In this document: positions 35,408 through 47,700 of the stretch, piece after piece
How the letters are laid out: the number at the start of each line of letters is the position of its first letter
How positions within the stretch are numbered: position 1 is the first letter of the stretch
From: Chimonanthus salicifolius
Taxonomy: Eukaryota > Streptophyta > Magnoliopsida > Laurales > Calycanthaceae
Assembly (NCBI GenBank): GCA_013350335.1
Contig: CM023538.1
Coordinates: 50,047,195-50,111,194, forward strand
DNA length: 64,000 bases
Direction: 5' to 3'
Translations under genes and position numbers: made by a program
Notes under the pieces: model-generated
What the model saw: the letters and a program-made list of their open reading frames with translations, nothing else
Told to the model about the DNA's origin: nothing
Databases searched by the model: none

Positions 35408-36612
35408 GACTGGAAGCATATTGGGCCCCACAAGAGGAGTTGCAAGGCCAAACCTCTAGCTTCAAATGAGAGTTACGAATCAAAGTGGATTGGTTGTTAC
35501 AAAACCTACAATTAAGGTACAATGGCATGTCGGCTCTCTCTCTCTCCAAAGACAACTAACCTTTGGAGCAAAAAACCATGTCAACGCCATCATATCATAT
35601 CTCTCAGATTATCACAAATGGCAGCTTAGCCCAGTCGGAGAGAATGAAAGACACGTGATTCGGATAATGAAAAATAGTCTCTCTAACAATAGAAGAGTAC
35701 ATATAATTTGTCACAAAGTCTTCCAATTGTGATTGCAATCATATTGATGTTGTGTTGTTTGATATTTTTTCAATGTAAATCATTGATTTGATGTTTCTCA
35801 TGTACTTAGAGCTATCACTCTTGTTTGAGTCTTATACTTCGGAGTTTCTCATTTTTTTAATGAATAAACTACTACTTATCATTAAGAGGTGTTGGATTAA
35901 TAAGAGGTGGCACATGAAAGGATTTGATTAGTGGTGACAATACACCAATCCAATGTAGCAGGTTTTGATGCTTATAGTTTTCCCTTGTTTTTTATTGCTT
36001 ATATGATGTAATACTATCCTAGGATAGCACAACCATGCCCATACCCATGGGGCTGATTTTTTTCTTCTTTTATCCCATAAAGGTGTAATGGAGCCATATA
36101 AAACACACAAATTTGGTACTAGAAGCTTGAAGTTTAAAGACAAGTCTCTTGAGAAATTTTCTAGTAAGTTGTTTTCTTTGATACCAGTTTTTTAATTTTG
36201 TTTTGAATTAATTTAATTCATGTAATCATTCATAAAAATTCTACATTGACAATTAGATTTAATTGGTATGTTTGAAATTGCATTTTTAATTTAATTCTAT
36301 CAAAAGTCAAATCTAATTTCATTGAAAACTTATCTTCACTGAGGATATTATATGCTAACAATTTCTCATTGAAATATGGGTCTTTTCTACTTAGATTTGA
36401 TCCATCATTTCTGATTATTTTTCAATTGTCAAATATTATAGTGAAATTCAATTAATAGATTAGAAAGGATGATAGATCAAAGGAACTCTTTAAATTTCCA
36501 AACAATTACGTAATTCAAGATTACTCAAGTATATAGAAATTTGAGCAGATTCAAATTTGGCATTCATTTAATTGAAGACACAGAAAATCTACAAACCTAC
36601 CTTTGCCTTCAA
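35408..36612 (+). mobile_element. gypsy-type LTR, 5'-truncated, with 325-bp insertion
   Basis: It aligns with the LTR at 33412 starting about 62 bp in (ACTGGAAG(C/T)ATATTG). The match is broken by foreign sequence at about 35561-35885 and resumes at GTTGGATTAATAAGAGG. It ends near CCTTTGCCTTCAACT and abuts the HIPP remnant. Confidence 0.7.
35561..35885. other. insertion of unknown type in an LTR
   Basis: About 325 bp absent from the other two LTR copies. About 15 bp of LTR (AAAGTCCTAATTGGG-like) are missing at the junction. It contains a short plus-strand frame (YLSDYHKWQLSPVGENERHV), followed by AT-rich sequence. No terminal repeats, poly-A tail or clear target duplication were found. Confidence 0.5.
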
Positions 36613-36651
36613 CTAACTAACCATAAGATATGATTTCGTATTGTGCTGAAC

Positions 36652-36942
36652 CAACTTTATCACCTTCCTCCTGCACTTTGATCGGAGCATCTCCACTGAC
36701 ACCACAGTTTTCTGCAACTACTTTCAGGCGTAGTACTTGTTCTGAGCCACTGACAAACTGGCAGAAACCTAAGTAAAGTAGTCGATGGCAAAATGTACTT
36801 GAGCCTCTGCCACAAGTGTCAGTGAACACAGACTACTATATATGAAAATTAAAAAAAGTAAAACAAGGAAGAGAGTAAAATGAAAAAAAAAAAATGAAAA
36901 ATAAAAATAAAATATGAAATACGAGTGCACAACCTTTGACAA
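36652..36942 (-). pseudogene. HIPP pseudogene fragment (duplicate of 31542-32077)
   Basis: Exon 1 is recognisable at 36942-36934, but its ATG is TTG. The intron is conserved. Exon 2 (from 36711) reads KTVVSVEMLRSKCRRKVIKLV and then loses similarity near 36652 beside an LTR, so most of the HMA domain and the CaaX tail are gone. The first metal-binding Cys is Arg. Start lost, metal site lost and 3' end lost: clearly non-functional. Confidence 0.85.
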
Positions 36943-37405
36943 GGTTCTGATGGACAGCTAGAAAATGGGTAATGGCAAATATGGGCGGAGAAGATGGATG
37001 CAATGTTGGTATTTATAAAGTTCATTTCTTTTCATTGAGTTCTCAATTTATCATTATTCATTGTTTTCCTATATTTTTTTTAAAATTTTTCTAATTATCT
37101 TTGAGTAACTTTGTTTGGGAGGAGGATGGCTGCCATAATTAAAGAAGAGGGATGTAGAAAGGTAGGTAGCAGAAGTAAATATTTGTCAGAGGAATTCTGT
37201 ATGGACCACTTATGAATACTCATTGGCATTTAATATGAGTTGTCATGTGAATTATTGGAGAATTCTGGTTGGAAAAGTTTAAGTTGGATTTTCCTAGTTA
37301 GATTGATGTATTAGTATGTTTTAGTTTGACAAATAAAGAAGTCAGCAGCTGACACAGTTGTATTCATGATATGATAGGATAGGATTTTCAAAATTTTGGC
37401 AGATG
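36943..37405. repeat. duplicated HIPP upstream region
   Basis: It aligns with 32078-32640, including the TATA box word, GCTGCCATAATTAAAGAAGA and GAGTTGTCATGTGAATTATT. The duplication thus covers promoter, exon 1, intron and part of exon 2. Confidence 0.8.
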
Positions 37406-37513
37406 CACAGGAAACCGTTGAAGATTGATGAGGATAATATTTGGAGAAAAATTAATATGCATGAGTAGGTTAGTTGCTTTGATTTCTATTTTTCTCGAAT
37501 TTATTTACATTTG

Positions 37514-37886
37514 ATTAGGGCTAAAATTTAAGCTGGGTCAGATGAGATTTTAATAAACTCAATTCAATCCATGTCAAAATTTATTGAACCTGATGGAATC
37601 TGACCAGAATTGTTGACCCAAAGTACTCAACTCGACCCGAGCCAAATTTATGACCGTAGTCAACTCAATTGGTGTTTAATAACTTAGTGCAAGCAAGTCG
37701 AGTCGTGTTATGTCGAGTCGAGTCTGGTTGATTTTAAATTGCTCAACCAGACCCGACCCAAATTCATGTGGGTTTTTATTTTTCTAACTCGACTCGATCC
37801 GAAATATACAAATACATAGCCCAAACCCACTGATTTCTCGGGTCAGATAATGCGGGTCGGGTTAAAACCCGACTCAAGTTTCGTTA
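37514..37886. mobile_element. degenerate GGGTCGGGT-type TIR element
   Basis: It starts TTAGGGCTAAAATT and is rich in CCCGACCC/GGGTCGGGT words like the intact element at 38486. It shares TGATTTCTCGGGT near its right side. The right terminus is worn and no target duplication is seen. Confidence 0.4.
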
Positions 37887-39240
37887 TGCTTTGTTATCAT
37901 GCATGTGCATCCACATATGAGTGGATGGTGGAAATTAGGTTGTGTCCATGTGACTACGAATTGGTGACCGATGAGGGTCTGATAGGCATTCCACAGTTGG
38001 TGATCATTGGGGTCTAATGGCCATATGCTAGTTGATGACCAGTTGGGTCAGATAGTCAACTATGACCTTTAGTCAAGTCCTTAGACTGAGTTGATGACTA
38101 GAGGGGGGACCTCTATGACCATCGACTAAGCTGATGGTCGTGTAGGCTTGCTATGCAAGACATGCAAATATTGGTGAGTGAGTGGGAGTCGTGTCATTTT
38201 GACAAACCAATTGATGTGTGGTATGTTGTGATGGTCAGCTTATGACCGACAAGCCTGGTCTGCATACCATTATATAAGTGGTGGATTACATGGACACATG
38301 GGATTAGGGATCATGCATCATTATTGGCATTTTTGCATTACATGCATTATTTATCATATAATTGTATATTCTTTATCGATCTTGATTATTTGGGAATTCC
38401 TGGTTGAATATGCTACACGTTTATGTTTGTTTTTTTTACTGGACTTGGAGCTCATTTCCTTTACATTATAAGATTTCCTTTGGAGTAGGGCTGAAATCGG
38501 GTCAAGTCAGGTCGGGTTTCTTAAAACCCGACCCAAGTCAATATTTGTGGAACTCGACCCGACCGAACCCGAGCTATTGACCTGAAATTTTCGACTCGAC
38601 CCCACCCAAATTCTAACCCAAATTTTGACCCAACCCGCATTCTGAACCCATTTTATCCTAATTTTAGCCGGGTTGGGTCAGGTCAGGTTAACTTGAAAAT
38701 TCTTCTACCCGACCCGACCCAATTCCATCCAGAATTTTGTCTTCTCAGCCCGACCCCACCCGCATGATTTCTCGGGTTGGATCATGCAGGTCGGATCAAA
38801 ATCCAGCCCGAGTTTCACCCCTACTTTGGAGTTAGATTAAGGTGAAGCTCAGAAGTAAACTTAGGATTTTCTGAAACGGCTAGAGAGAAGTCTTAGATCA
38901 TTTAAAATTTTAATTTTAGAGACGATTAGTTTGATTTGGATTTGTTTATTTGAGACACGTGGAGTGTCCTTTGAGGATCTGTAATTAATTTTAATTATGG
39001 TTTGAGACTTTGTATTTATTCTGTGGGTGTGAGAATGTGAGATTAGTTATTAATTCTCTTTAAAAATTATTTGGTTTATTTTGTGGTTGGCTTGAATGAC
39101 AAATCTGATGTGAAAATTTATTATGTTCGATCACTTTTATTATGGGTTATCTTTCCGCAACTCTGAAATGACTTTTGTCAACCATGCGAAAAAAATGGAG
39201 TCATGTTCGGACGTTCTCATATCGAGTTGGTCTTTTTAAT
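37887..39240 (+). mobile_element. possible Ty3/gypsy LTR fragment
   Basis: The stretch flanking the MITE at 38486 has the style of long gypsy LTRs (repeated GTTGATGACCA-like words, ATGCATTATTGGCATTTTTG, then TCCGCAACTCTG), but neither end was identified and no coding sequence is present. Confidence 0.3.
38486..38823. mobile_element. hAT-type MITE (338 bp)
   Basis: Termini TAGGGCTGAAATCGGG and, inverted, TAGGGGTGAAACTCGGG. The flanks CTTTGGAG at 38478-38485 and 38824-38831 are a perfect 8-bp target duplication, diagnostic for the hAT superfamily. The interior is full of GACCCGACCC words and has no transposase. Confidence 0.88.
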
Positions 39241-40059
39241 TCAAGTAGCGCCATGTTTACTCTTCAGATGGACGAGATGCTACAAAATACACTTAGATAC
39301 CTGAAGTATAGATGGTCTGCTGCAAGTGCTACAGTGAGTTGGTGAAGCATATTTAGAAAGTCCTGCATGGCATGCTTGCCAGGTTTAGTAATCATATAAA
39401 ATGAAAATAATCTATAATTTATTTAGAAAATAGGAATTTGTTCTCAATAAAAGTATCTAACCATCCGAAAATAAGGTCATAAAAATCAGCAATAACACTT
39501 GGAGCTATTGTTTTTAACCTAAAAACTTCATTTTTTCAAATTTAATTATTCATTTTCCTGGCTTTATGAATGATAACTGACAGATGAAATTCTGATTAGG
39601 AGACAAACTTTGGTATTATTTTAGATCAATCAAAAGTTTTTTTCTTTAGAATATGATCATTGAACTTGAAAATGATGTCACTTTGGGCATTTTGAAAATT
39701 CCACACTCACCTCAATATAGGACATGGCAGAAATTCCAACTCAAGTAGGAACCAACAAATCACATTTAAAAAAATAAATTACAAACCCATCAACATGGCT
39801 AACATTCGGATTTTATTTTGTATATCTCAATTTTTAATAAAATGAGACACCCATTTTTAAAATTTTTTTTTTCTTTTCATTTTAACCTTTGTTTTTTTAT
39901 TACCAAATCGTCCATCATCTTGGGGATAAAATAAAAAAATAAAAGTGTTCCATTTAAAAAAAAAAAAAAAATGAGGTCTATAAAGTGAAAGTGCATCCAT
40001 TGTCAAATTGAACAATTACCATCTTAACCATATTGTACAAAGGCCCATCATAATATGGA
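39241..40059. other. gene-free stretch
   Basis: AT-rich, poly-A run at about 39956-39971. Nothing is recognised. Confidence 0.35.
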
Positions 40060-41083
40060 AGGCTATAAAATTTACAATTAAGGTGCAATGGCATGCGGTC
40101 TCTCTTTCTCCAAACACAACTAAAACTCCTAATTGGCGTTGGACTAGTAGAGGTAACGCATGCATATGGACGAATTTGATTTGCGGTGACAACACACCAA
40201 TCCAATGTAGCGGGTTTTGATTTGGTGCTAAATTTTTCCCTTAGTTTTTTACTGCTTGATGTCATGTAACACTATCCTAGGTTAGCACAGCCATGCCCAC
40301 GTCCATGGTGCTAGTTTTTCTCTTGTTTGGAGCCATATAAAACACAAAAATTTGGGAGTAGAAACTTGTAGTTTAGAGACATGTCCCTTGGACAGTAAGT
40401 TATTTTCTTTGATACTCGTTTCTTATTTTAATTAATTAAATTCATGCAATCATCCTTAAAGTTCTACATTAACTTAATTAGATTTGATTTGTATGATTGG
40501 AATTGCATCTTTAATTTAATTTAATCAAAAGTCAAATCTAGTTTCATTAGATACTTGATTTCACCGCGGATCATGCATGCCGATAATTTCTCGGTGAAAT
40601 CTGGGGTATTTTCTATTCTCTCCGTGAGAACAGATGTTTCATTAGATACTTGATTTCACCGAGGATCATGCATGCCGATAATTTCTCGGTGGAATTTGAC
40701 GTATTTTCTATTCTCTCCGTGAGAAGATCAGATGTTTCATTAGATACTTGATTTCACCGCGGATCATGCATGCCGATAATTTCTCAGTGGAATTTGAGGT
40801 ATTTTCTCTTCTCTCCGCGAGAAGCTAAATCTGATCTATCATTTCTAATTGAGTTTCCAGTTGCCAAATGTTAGGGTGAAATTCAATTAGTGGATTGAAA
40901 GGGATGAGAGATCAATGAACTCGCTGAAATTTTAGGTGCTTATGTATTTTGGAGTTTCTCAAATGTTTAGGAGTTTGAGCGGAGTTTGAGTTTGTCATTC
41001 ATTTAATTGAAGGCATAGAGAGGTTCTCCAAACGGACATTTGCCTTCATCTTTTGATATCAAAAGTTGTTTCCTCATATTTAA
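40060..41083 (+). mobile_element. gypsy-type LTR, third copy, 5'-truncated
   Basis: It aligns with the LTR at 33412 from about position 150 onward (ACAATTAAGGTGCAATGGCA) through its end, and into a worn primer-binding site (TTTTGATATCAAAAGTTG). It contains a private triplication. Confidence 0.7.
40542..40826. repeat. tandem triplication, ~96 bp unit
   Basis: TTTCATTAGATACTTGATTT begins at 40542, 40637 and 40734 (periods 95 and 97). Each unit has TTCACCG(C/A)GGATCATGCAT and ATAATTTCTC. The homologous LTRs at 33412 and 35408 have one unit. Confidence 0.92.
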
Positions 41084-42965
41084 CTAGACCTAATTTTCCT
41101 TTTGCCGTTCTGTTGACATTAAACTTAAGGCAATTTTTAATTTCTTTTCTTGTCCCTTTGAATATAATGAATTTATTGAAGATGTAACAGACGTAAACAT
41201 CAATACAAAACCAAGAAAATTTTTGCTACCTTGGGTAGCATTTTGATTTATCATCACTTCATTTTTTTTTTTTTTCAAACATTTGTTTGCACTATGCCCT
41301 TACACCACAACTTGGTTCCAAATCTCAACAGATACTGTGCGTTTCGGCCGAGATATGATACGGCCGAGATATGCACAGCATCGACTGAAATATCTCGAGA
41401 TTTTGCATATCAGCCATGCTTACCAAATCTCAGTCGAGATCTCAGTCCTGATATCGGCCAAGATTCAGTAATATCGATCAGGCATTTTTTAAAAAGAAAA
41501 TGAAAAAAAATGAAATTACTTAAAATAATCCATTTTTTTACTATTTTTTTTATTTCTACAATTTATAACTTAAAATGGCACTCATTAACTAAGTAAATAA
41601 ATTATGAAATAACTATTACAATTTTTCCTCATTTATCTATTTTTTTGTAAATTTTCACCATTTTATTACTAATTATTTAATTAAATGATATCGTAACTTC
41701 AAAATTATATTGATGTAAATGCCTAATATTTTATGAAAAAAATTACATATTCAATGAGCAAATAATTATCTGCAATTTCTATAAAAATTCAGCCCAGATC
41801 TTGGTCGATACCGAGATCTCTTTCGGCTGATTTTTCTACCCATGACAACAACCCATTGGGTGGATTGGAACATTAATAAGGTCTTTAATCTCTCCAAAAT
41901 ATTAGGCTTTTAGTCTATTGGTGTTACACATGTATTGGGAGGCTTCACTGATACTCGAGTTTACATCAATCATCAGATATCAAAAATCAGTGCTATATAT
42001 CGTTTTTGACCATTTAATCTATAACAATGAAATAGACAACTGTAACAATTTCATGTTATATGGAACGACATTGGACCAATGCTGAGTATGGGACACCTTT
42101 TTAGGCAGCAATCAATTTTCTTCACGAGACGGTACTACAGCTGGACAGCTGTTCAGCCATGTCCTAACCGACATTTGAAACAGCTATGGTATTAACTGTT
42201 AAGCCAGCCATCTGGATGCACTAATTAAGAACGGCAACCAATTCCAATGATAAAAACTTAGGGAACAATTGTGTATCTTTTTCACCGCTTAAATGATGAC
42301 AAGTGATCAAAAGGACAAGTCCGATAAGAACACCTCTTGGTGGATAGAATTGAAGACCATTTACCCTATTTGTTGGGGAAACCAAACCATGACGGATGTC
42401 ATTACTCTTATCAGATTTATCTCCCCATTTTCCGAGAAAAGGGAATGTTACTTTTCCCTCACTCCAGCTAAATACCAAACAAGAGCAGGAGAACATTGAC
42501 TCGATACAAGGAAAGGTTCAAGTGAAAAACTAAGATGGTAGTACAAACCCTTAAAAGTCCAGCTACCGTTTTAAATGGTAGCATGTGCCCTGAGATGGCC
42601 GTCCTTTTCTCTCTGCATATTACATCCTTATAAAGGCAATGACCCAAGTGGTTGCAATATCGCTTTCCTGAAGCCAAAAAGAATAGCAAATTTTAGTTTT
42701 CACCAGCCACCATTCACCCATAAAAAATTCAGTTGATGTCAATGTTTCTTCCTGTAAAAATTAGTTTTTCATTCATGAGAAATTTAGCGACACAAAAACG
42801 TACACCTGCTGCCAATGTTTCTGCCCATGAGGATTATGGAAAACGGAGGCATATAATATGGACATCATCAGGGCCTCAGCCCCATATGTACAGATCTGGG
42901 TGAATGAACTTTTGTCTTTTGCCCAGGCACAAATTTGATAATTCTCCCCATGGAACATGACCCAC
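41084..42965. other. gene-free stretch
   Basis: A block at 41330-41480 and again near 41790-41830 repeats CGGCCGAGATAT/CGAGATCT words, probably the two ends of a decayed element. Otherwise nothing is recognised. Confidence 0.35.
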
Positions 42966-42969
42966 AGCC

Positions 42970-43200
42970 TGAAAAAGCCCCAGGGGGTTATCCCAGTTGG
43001 TTTGGGAGCAAGATCTCTACAAGGAGGTCTCGAGTTCAAACCATGGGAGCCCCAATGAAGGGCCACTTCCCATTGGAATATGTAGAGTCAAATCCCATCG
43101 AATTACCCGGTGTGTGCAGATAGGGAGGTTGTCACACACTCCGGAGGACTAGTTGGGTACGATGTTTGGACACCTCCGGGCCTCAAAAACAATAAAAAAA
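42970..43200 (+). mobile_element. tRNA-derived SINE
   Basis: A tRNA-like head: GGGGGTTATCCCAGTTGGTT matches a pol III A box, and 30-40 bp later CGAGTTCAAACC matches a B box. A ~140-bp body and an A-rich tail (CAAAAACAATAAAAAAA) follow. Size and order fit a plant SINE. No clean target duplication was found. Confidence 0.65.
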
Positions 43201-43768
43201 TTGAACGTACATCTAATACTGAATGTTGCAGTATGCATGCACATTCAGTCCCACTACTTCATACTGATTGTTCTACCTAATATGGTGTAATCTAATGGAT
43301 TAAGATAACGTATTTTCACAATTTATATATAGATAAATTTGTATGCAGGCAAGATTTTCTGCCTCAAAAATTCTATAAATTAACCCACACACGAATGCAA
43401 ATTGATGAACAGTATCTTGAAGGCATTTTCATGTACATCCAAACTACAACAGTGAATACAGAGGTGCACTAGGCACTAGACCCCAATTAAATTGATGATT
43501 TGGGTGTGTGTTTGTTTTTGAGATAGTTGCAACAATGAGCACTTACCATGTTTCAATTGTGCAGTATGTGAATTGAAAGTTATATTCTATTGGGTTCCAC
43601 TTTTCCCAATGAGCAAAATGAAATGTGAATTTCAAGTGAACAGTCACTACAGGGCTGCCCATAAGAAAACCAAATTCCTATATACGGGAAATCTAAGAGA
43701 TGCCAAAAACTGGGTCCACTCTGAATCTCTGATGAAATTGGCCTTCAGTATTTGGGTACCTTAAATAC
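43201..43768. other. 3' flank of IPK1
   Basis: No gene. This would contain the IPK1 3' UTR on the minus strand. No clear poly(A) signal was chosen. Confidence 0.3.
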
Positions 43769-43891
43769 TCACAAAGTTGCATCACTTTCTTTACTCTTCA
43801 TTTGTTGGTAGCAGCTTACTATCTTCTGATCCAATTCATAATAATAGGGCATCCTTTTCAGAGGCTTCAAATCCAGATCAATAAAATAAGC
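43769..43891 (-). CDS. IPK1: IPK1 exon 7 (last)
   Basis: 40 codons plus TGA, starting AYFIDLDLKPLKRM and ending KESDATL. It carries the final substrate-contact Lys, Arg and Tyr. Acceptor CTGGTAG. Confidence 0.94.
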   Translation of the reverse strand, partial: AYFIDLDLKPLKRMPYYYELDQKIVSCYQQMKSKESDATL

Positions 43892-44707
43892 CTACCAGAG
43901 GGAAATTTTGAAAGTTTAAAGATTAGATGGCAAAATAATATAGTTGGAGAAAGAGATAATATTTACAAGTTTTAGAATAAATAAGCAAATAATTCACATC
44001 TCAGTGAAAAGAAACCAGCAAGGATCCTAAGCCATGTGATTGCAATGCTTGCTAGAATGAGTACAATGTCCACTACACCTGCAGCATTCACAAAAAATGC
44101 ACCAGATTTGTAGGGGTAGAGCACAAATTATGGCATATTTGAGTCTCATGGATTTTTAGATTACAATTGGTGCCCATTGGATTAAGTATAGGTAACATGA
44201 GGAAAGAGTCCCTCATTTGTTGGATCAGTTAGAACCCACAAAGACATTATTGTTGAAAGAACTGATCTCTTCATTTAAGAAACTGATCAACCAAGTAAAA
44301 GGGGAGTGACAAAACTCCAAATCTTAGACAAACTTGACACAGTTGAAAGGTCCATTCAACTCATAAACAATGTCCTAAAGCTATTAAACGAACACCTATG
44401 TATACCACCAAACTAAACCAACATTTAATACTTGATGGTCAAGTAGGAATCATTTAAACAGTTGAATTTGGACGAAGTCAAGTGTCAAGCTGAAAATCTG
44501 GTATTACAACAAATCATCCAAGCAGTATACATTGATTTGGAAACTGAAGGAGGTTTTACAAGTACAGCCTGAGTTTTGAAGCACTGATCAATTGCAAGCT
44601 CATTTAACAATGACCGTTGGTAGGGTTGATACTTAAAGACAAAAGGAAATGAATCCAATGGTATACGCATAAAGAAGTTTCAATGTAGCATGAAACCAAA
44701 GGGATTA

Positions 44708-44754
<47 letters not shown>

Positions 44755-47700
44755 CGAACGACAAAGAAACATGCAAACATTTAAACATACTACACACAAA
44801 GGGATATGGTTCTACCAGAGGCATGGGTTGTAACTGTTCCTTTTTCTTCATTTTTTTTAAAAATGGAAACTGGTGGGATTGAAAGGGCTCAGGTGCCTTA
44901 GATATGGTCAAGTGGATCAAATGGCATCGTCTAACACCAAGATCACCTAGGTTCTAGCCATGAAATTGCTATTTGAGGACCGTGATCAAATGGGGCCCAC
45001 CATGGCCTGGCCCCAATCACACCCTTCTCCTCACATTCAACTACCCACGTGAATGCGATCCTCGACCAACTTTGACTCTACAAAGCCCAAAATCTAAACT
45101 CGTGAATTTTCACTGTTGGATAAAATTGAATCTTTTCCAGTTAAGGTGATATTTTGTGAACACCTTATTCGAGAAAATTCCTTTCCAAACAATCCATTCC
45201 CATGGCCCCCTGTGAGCCCATGTACTGACTTATTTTTGTACAAGGCCACCAGTTTCTTATTTGGTTGCATGCATGCAAAAAATTCAGCTGTACATGTAAA
45301 CCTATCAAAGGATCCATCCATACAGGAAAAGTATTAGAAAATAAAACTAGTCAAAATGAAGGTAACAGGAAGCAACACAATTAAAAAATAGAAATAAAAA
45401 TTATTAGAAATTATACAAAGATAAATAGATAAAGTAAATTGTTATATAAGTAATAAATAGATAAAATTTCTTAAGAGTCATAACAATAGTCTTTCTAGAA
45501 TTCAAAAAAAGTATAAAATTTAATGACTTATTACTTTCAACAGATCATATTTTCATTTTCAGAACACCACTCAATCGTAAGACATAAAAACTGTTAATCA
45601 ATGGCTAGGCCATTAGATGGGGGGCCTTTAGGTAGATGAATTAAAATGATATTATAGAGCAAAATTTCTACTGAGTCAATAATAGTGGCTGATGAATTAG
45701 AAAGCCATTGAAAGAAAGGACATAGACATGCATAGCTAGGATTTGAACATCACAAAAGACAAACTTATTGTCCATTTCATTTAACAACTAGAGACAAGAA
45801 GAGAACACATGTTTCCACTGTTGCAAAAATTATATTTTGAAGAGGAGGACAAAAGGCTTCTGCTACAGGGCTATATCTACAGACGTGCAAGAAAAAATTC
45901 TAGAAAGAGGGAAAGAGGGAAACAAACCCTGAGGAATAGTGTACAGATAGAGACACAAGAATTGTCAGGCCATGTGATGGCATGGCAGAAAGAGAGAAAT
46001 GAAATTTAGGGGAGGTAGATATAATGTGGTGGCTCGATTGAACTCATCCTTGTAAATATATAAGATTCAATGGGGGACCTTCCTTGAGATTCAAGAGATG
46101 AATTGATTGATGAGATTTAACGAATGACTTGAAAGGAGGATTATTTTATGGAGAAATGAAGCAGAATTTGCAAGTGGAATAGAGGACATAGAGTGAAACT
46201 AGCAAGAAAAGGAGCAATCGGTAACATGGGAGTTGGGTACCACATGGCGGCCCCATGCTGCAAATCCTTTTTGTACTTCATAAACAGTACATATAATTGT
46301 ATTCTAAATTGCATGACCACAACCCAACCCTGAGGAATAGTGTATAGATAGAGACACAAGAATTGTCAGGCCATGTGTTGGCATGGCAGAAAGAGAGATG
46401 AAATTTAGGGTAGGTAGATATAGTGTGGAATTCGATTGAAGTCATACTTGTAAATATATAAGATTCAATGGAGGACCTTCATTGAGATTCAAGACACGAA
46501 TTGATAGATGAGGTCTAAAGAAAGATTTGAAAGAAGGATCATAGTATGGAGAAATGAGGCAGAATTTGCCAGTGGAATAGAGGACATAGAATGAAACTAA
46601 CAAGAAAAGGAGCAATGGGTAACTTGGGAGTTGGGTACCACATGGCGGCTCCATGCTGCAAAAACTTTGTAAAATGTAATAACTTCATAAACAGTACATA
46701 TAATTGTCTTAGGTTGCCTGGGTTTTAAATTGCCTGACCAGAACCCAACCCTCTTTCTATCAACCAAGGAGATAGAACCAAACCTTGAAAGTCTGGCTAA
46801 AACCTGACCAACAAGTAATGGCTACTGGGGCTGATCGTGGGTCAGAAAGACTTCAGAACCTCTCATATACCAGGTCTGTAAACGAGAAGGCAGACAGGCT
46901 AGCGAGGAGGGGGTTGATCTAAATTCTGAATTGTTGATTGTAACCTTCCCTGTCTTTTTGGTTTTGGGTCTGGTTGTTGGCTTCTTCCTAGCTATTAATG
47001 TACTTTTTAGTGTCTTTGGGCCTGTTTGCAGGCCTCCTTGTAAGGGCTGTCTTGCCGTATATATTAGGTTTTTGTAGCGTCAGTTGGGGTTGTTTCTTTT
47101 CTGTGGTTGGGGTGGGTTTGTAGGCAGGCCTCTTCTAAGGCCTGAGTTGTCCCTTTTGTTTTTCGTAGCCTTGGGTGTATTCTTTCCTCTCTCGAAAAAA
47201 TAGTTAACTTCCCAAAAAAAAAAAACTAGTGGCTACTGGGGGCCCTAAGATCTAGATTGTTCTGACCTATTGGCGACCTTTGTACATGAGACTTGTGAAC
47301 ATGAATGTATAATTAGCAGTGCATGACAAAAGCATGATTTGCAAGTAGTGAAGGATACACATACCTTGTATTCAAATTTTTGTTCAGTTGATTCAAGGAT
47401 TACAGAGCTACTCTCTGAGGCTGAATCTCCATCCTTCATAGGTCTAAAGCTGATCATCATACTGCAATCCTTTGCAGTTGCAGCTATTAAATACTCCCTC
47501 ACAATTTTCAGGCTTTCTTCCAGTGAAAGAGAATGCAAGCATGAATATTGATTTAAGAGTTCAGCATCACCTAAATCCTTGCAAACCATGCAAGGTTGTG
47601 AAATAACATTATAATAAGCATGAATTGCGCCTTCAATATCAAGCGTATCAAGCTTCTGAACCATTAGAAGGCGACCAAGTACGCCTGATTGGATAAGCAT

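Larger units (their letters stand above)
43892..47364 (-). other. IPK1 intron 6 (3473 bp)
   Basis: It holds a CA/GA microsatellite, a 401-bp tandem duplication and a truncated LINE. Other parts are gene-free. Confidence 0.85.

Noticed and set aside
41330..41830. CGGCCGAGATAT repeats as a TIR transposon
   Set aside because: Words recur at both sides, but neither termini nor target duplication could be fixed.
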